A model generated the notes under the pieces. It was given only the letters and a program-made list of their open reading frames with translations. It searched no databases and had not been told where the DNA came from. Positions 6,535 through 8,046 of a DNA stretch of 8,046 nucleotides are shown piece after piece. Each line of letters begins with the position of its first letter. The first letter of the stretch is position 1. The DNA comes from Lachnospiraceae bacterium (lineage in GTDB: Bacteria; Bacillota; Clostridia; Lachnospirales; Lachnospiraceae): the NCBI GenBank assembly GCA_900753685.1, contig CAAEAB010000043.1, positions 1-8,046 on the forward strand, in the 5' to 3' direction. Both the position numbers and the translations under genes were made by a program.

Positions 6535-7419
6535 CTACTTTCCCGCATATTCAACAAAGATGTCATTCAAGGAAGGTTCCTGAACCCGAATCTCATCAAT
6601 ATCATAGTCCGCCACAAGCTGACGCATCATCCCGGCCTTATCCTCCGGATGCTTTAACTGTATAATAAGTTCTCCCCGGTCGTTTTCTCTGCAGCAGGCG
6701 CCCAGAGCATTTTTGACGGCTTCCTTTTGACCGGAACGGACGACCAGACTGTCCCGGACATGATTTCTTTTTATTTCACTTAAGTTGCCCTGCAGGACAA
6801 TTTCACCATGATTCAGTATTGCTATGCAGTCGCAGAATTCCTCAATATAGTTCATCTGATGACTGGAAAAAAGTACGATTTTACCTTTCTCGATCTCCTC
6901 CTTGACCACATCCTTTAAAAGCATGGCATTGACCGGGTCAAGGCCTGAAAAGGGCTCATCAAGAATCACGATCTGCGGATCATGGACCAGAGCGGTGATT
7001 AACTGGATTTTTTGTTGATTGCCTTTGGAAAGGGTATCCAGCCGTTTATTTCTATATTCCATCATCCCAAGATGCTCCAGCCAGTAATCTACAGCCTGAA
7101 CCGCTTCCTTTTTCTTCATCCCCTTTAGTTGGGCGAAATAGACCAGCTGATCGATGATTTTCTTCTTCGGATACAGTCCCCTTTCCTCCGGAAGATAGCC
7201 AATCTGAATATTTTCATAGTCCATCGGCCGTCCGTCAAATAATATCTCGCCGCTATTCGCCGGGAACACATTCATCAAAATGCGGATCGTCGTCGTTTTC
7301 CCGGCGCCGTTGCGCCCAAGCAAACCAATGGCCTTTCCTCCGGAAGCGCTGAAGGAAATTCCCTTCAAAACGGTTTTGTCTCCAAAGCTTTTTTCGATAT
7401 CATGTATCGCCAATTCCAT
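6535..7419 (-). CDS. ABC transporter ATPase, YhaQ/NatA-like
   Basis: This is the ATP-hydrolysing subunit that powers the adjacent ABC-2 permease. Numbered from the ATG at 7419 (294 residues), it has Walker A GRNGAGKTT (35-43), signature LSKGNQQK (130-137), Walker B IVILDEP (150-156), D-loop GLDP and switch His187. After the helical domain there is an extra C-terminal region (about 210-294) of the DUF4162 type. The Q-loop region reads YLPEERGLYPKKK, with Glu where Gln is usual, as I recall for the YhaQ group. An in-frame GTG at 7431 would give four more residues, but AGGAG (7431-7435 on the complementary strand) touches it, whereas it lies about 11 bases before the ATG, so the ATG is favoured. 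I see no convincing promoter in the AT-rich 7436-7500 stretch. It is first gene of the operon with the permease. Confidence 0.92.
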   Translation of the reverse strand: MELAIHDIEKSFGDKTVLKGISFSASGGKAIGLLGRNGAGKTTTIRILMNVFPANSGEILFDGRPMDYENIQIGYLPEERGLYPKKKIIDQLVYFAQLKGMKKKEAVQAVDYWLEHLGMMEYRNKRLDTLSKGNQQKIQLITALVHDPQIVILDEPFSGLDPVNAMLLKDVVKEEIEKGKIVLFSSHQMNYIEEFCDCIAILNHGEIVLQGNLSEIKRNHVRDSLVVRSGQKEAVKNALGACCRENDRGELIIQLKHPEDKAGMMRQLVADYDIDEIRVQEPSLNDIFVEYAGK

Positions 7420-7502
7420 AATTTTTGTCACTCCTATCTCAGTAATATTAATCTTACGATAACATGCCTAAACCCAGATAACAACTTACAATTTTCTTAC
7501 AC

Positions 7503-7546
7503 GCAAAACAAAAAGACAGTCAGCCTGAATATATAGACTGACTGCC
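7503..7546 (-). terminator. Terminator after the EF-G gene
   Basis: On the - strand GGCAGTCAGTC (7546-7536) pairs with GGCTGACTGTC (7525-7515) in an 11-base stem with two G-U pairs and a 10-base loop, followed by TTTTTGTTTT. It lies about 20 bases beyond the EF-G stop codon and isolates that gene from the ABC operon. Confidence 0.85.
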
Positions 7547-7566
7547 CCTTTTACTATAAACCTAAA

Positions 7567-8046
7567 TTACTGTTCGGCTTTTTCATTATCAGCGATAACC
7601 TTTTCCTGAACATCACTCGGCGCCTGCTCATATCTGCTGAAGGAATATGCATAGCTGCCCCGTCCTCCAGTCATAGAGCGAAGATTTGTCGAATAACCGT
7701 AAAGCTCAGATAATGGAATATCGGCAATAATTTCTGTCTTTCCGCCTTCGGTCGGATTCATGCCAAGCACACGGCCGCGTTTTTTATTCAAGTCGCCCAT
7801 AATATCGCCGGTATAGCTGTCCGGCACGATAACGCTCAGAGAAACGATCGGCTCAAGGATCACAGGATTTGCCTGCATAAACGCGCTCTTGAAGGCCTGG
7901 CGTGCCGCGGTCTTGAAGGCCATTTCAGAGGAGTCTACCGGATGGTAGGAACCATCAAACAACGTGGCTTTCACGCCGACAACCGGATATCCGGCCATAG
8001 GTCCTTTAAGAACCGAATCCTGGATACCTTTTTCAACAGCCGGGAA
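7567..8046 (-). CDS. fusA: Elongation factor G, C-terminal part (partial at window edge)
   Basis: The frame is open to the right edge, so the 160 visible codons, including the stop, are the end of a longer gene (about 690 residues in the family); an internal ATG at 7998 is not the start. The visible part covers the end of domain IV (GPMAGYPVVGVKATLFDGSYH, then VDSSEMAFKTAARQAF) and domain V (LEPIVSLSVIVPDSYTGDIM, GDLNKKRGRVLGMN, PLSELYGYSTNLRSMTGGRG). EF-G is a GTPase that moves tRNAs and mRNA through the ribosome. Details such as GVKATLFDGSYHPVDSS, ARQAFKSAFMQANP and TGGRGSYAYSF differ from the main translocase and look more like the divergent second EF-G seen in many Clostridia, so this may be a paralogue rather than the housekeeping copy. 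The GTPase domain that would settle this is outside the window. Confidence 0.9.
   Translation of the reverse strand, partial: FPAVEKGIQDSVLKGPMAGYPVVGVKATLFDGSYHPVDSSEMAFKTAARQAFKSAFMQANPVILEPIVSLSVIVPDSYTGDIMGDLNKKRGRVLGMNPTEGGKTEIIADIPLSELYGYSTNLRSMTGGRGSYAYSFSRYEQAPSDVQEKVIADNEKAEQ

Noticed and set aside
6519..6566. Upstream ATG at 6566 for the ABC-2 permease
   Set aside because: It would add 16 hydrophilic residues, overlap the end of the ATPase gene and lack a good ribosome binding site, unlike the ATG at 6518.
1..8046. CRISPR array, tRNA, rRNA or complete insertion sequence
   Set aside because: No regularly spaced repeats, cloverleaf-like sequence, rRNA sequence, transposase frame or paired terminal inverted repeats were seen on either strand.

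Overview
The window looks like the chromosome of a low-to-moderate GC Gram-positive anaerobe of the class Clostridia, most plausibly Lachnospiraceae. This is inferred from the style of the leuS and EF-G proteins, AGGAG-type ribosome binding sites, extended -10 promoters, and a Tn916/ICE-type 'cysteine-rich KTR' gene fragment. No rRNA or tRNA gene, CRISPR array or complete insertion sequence is visible.

Left part, + strand (1-1630): debris that looks like the end of an integrative element. An ABC exporter gene has lost its first transmembrane helices. It is followed one base later by a KTR zinc-ribbon gene that breaks off after its first CxxC. Next comes a 16-codon ORF with a strong ribosome binding site that runs into an intrinsic terminator. 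That arrangement resembles a ribosome-controlled attenuator of the kind that precedes antibiotic-resistance genes, but no gene follows it here.

Middle, - strand (1632-2760): a maltose/galactoside O-acetyltransferase pseudogene (internal deletion plus frameshift) lies 4 bases downstream of an intact two-gene HepT/MntA-type (HEPN/MNT) toxin-antitoxin operon. The operon has its own extended -10 promoter and matches the diagnostic motifs of that system exactly.

Right part, - strand (2761-8046): ordinary chromosomal genes. Reading in the direction of transcription from the right edge, they are the C-terminal part of an elongation factor G gene with a strong terminator, a two-gene YhaQP/NatAB-like ABC exporter operon, and leucyl-tRNA synthetase with its own promoter, a short leader (no room for a T-box) and a terminator.

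The two halves converge on the hairpin at 1510-1540, which has a T-run on one side and an A-run on the other and could stop transcription in both directions. I see no clearly undescribed system. The items most worth a second look are the orphan attenuator, the compact HepT/MntA operon beside decayed genes, and the element/chromosome junction near 1630-1645.
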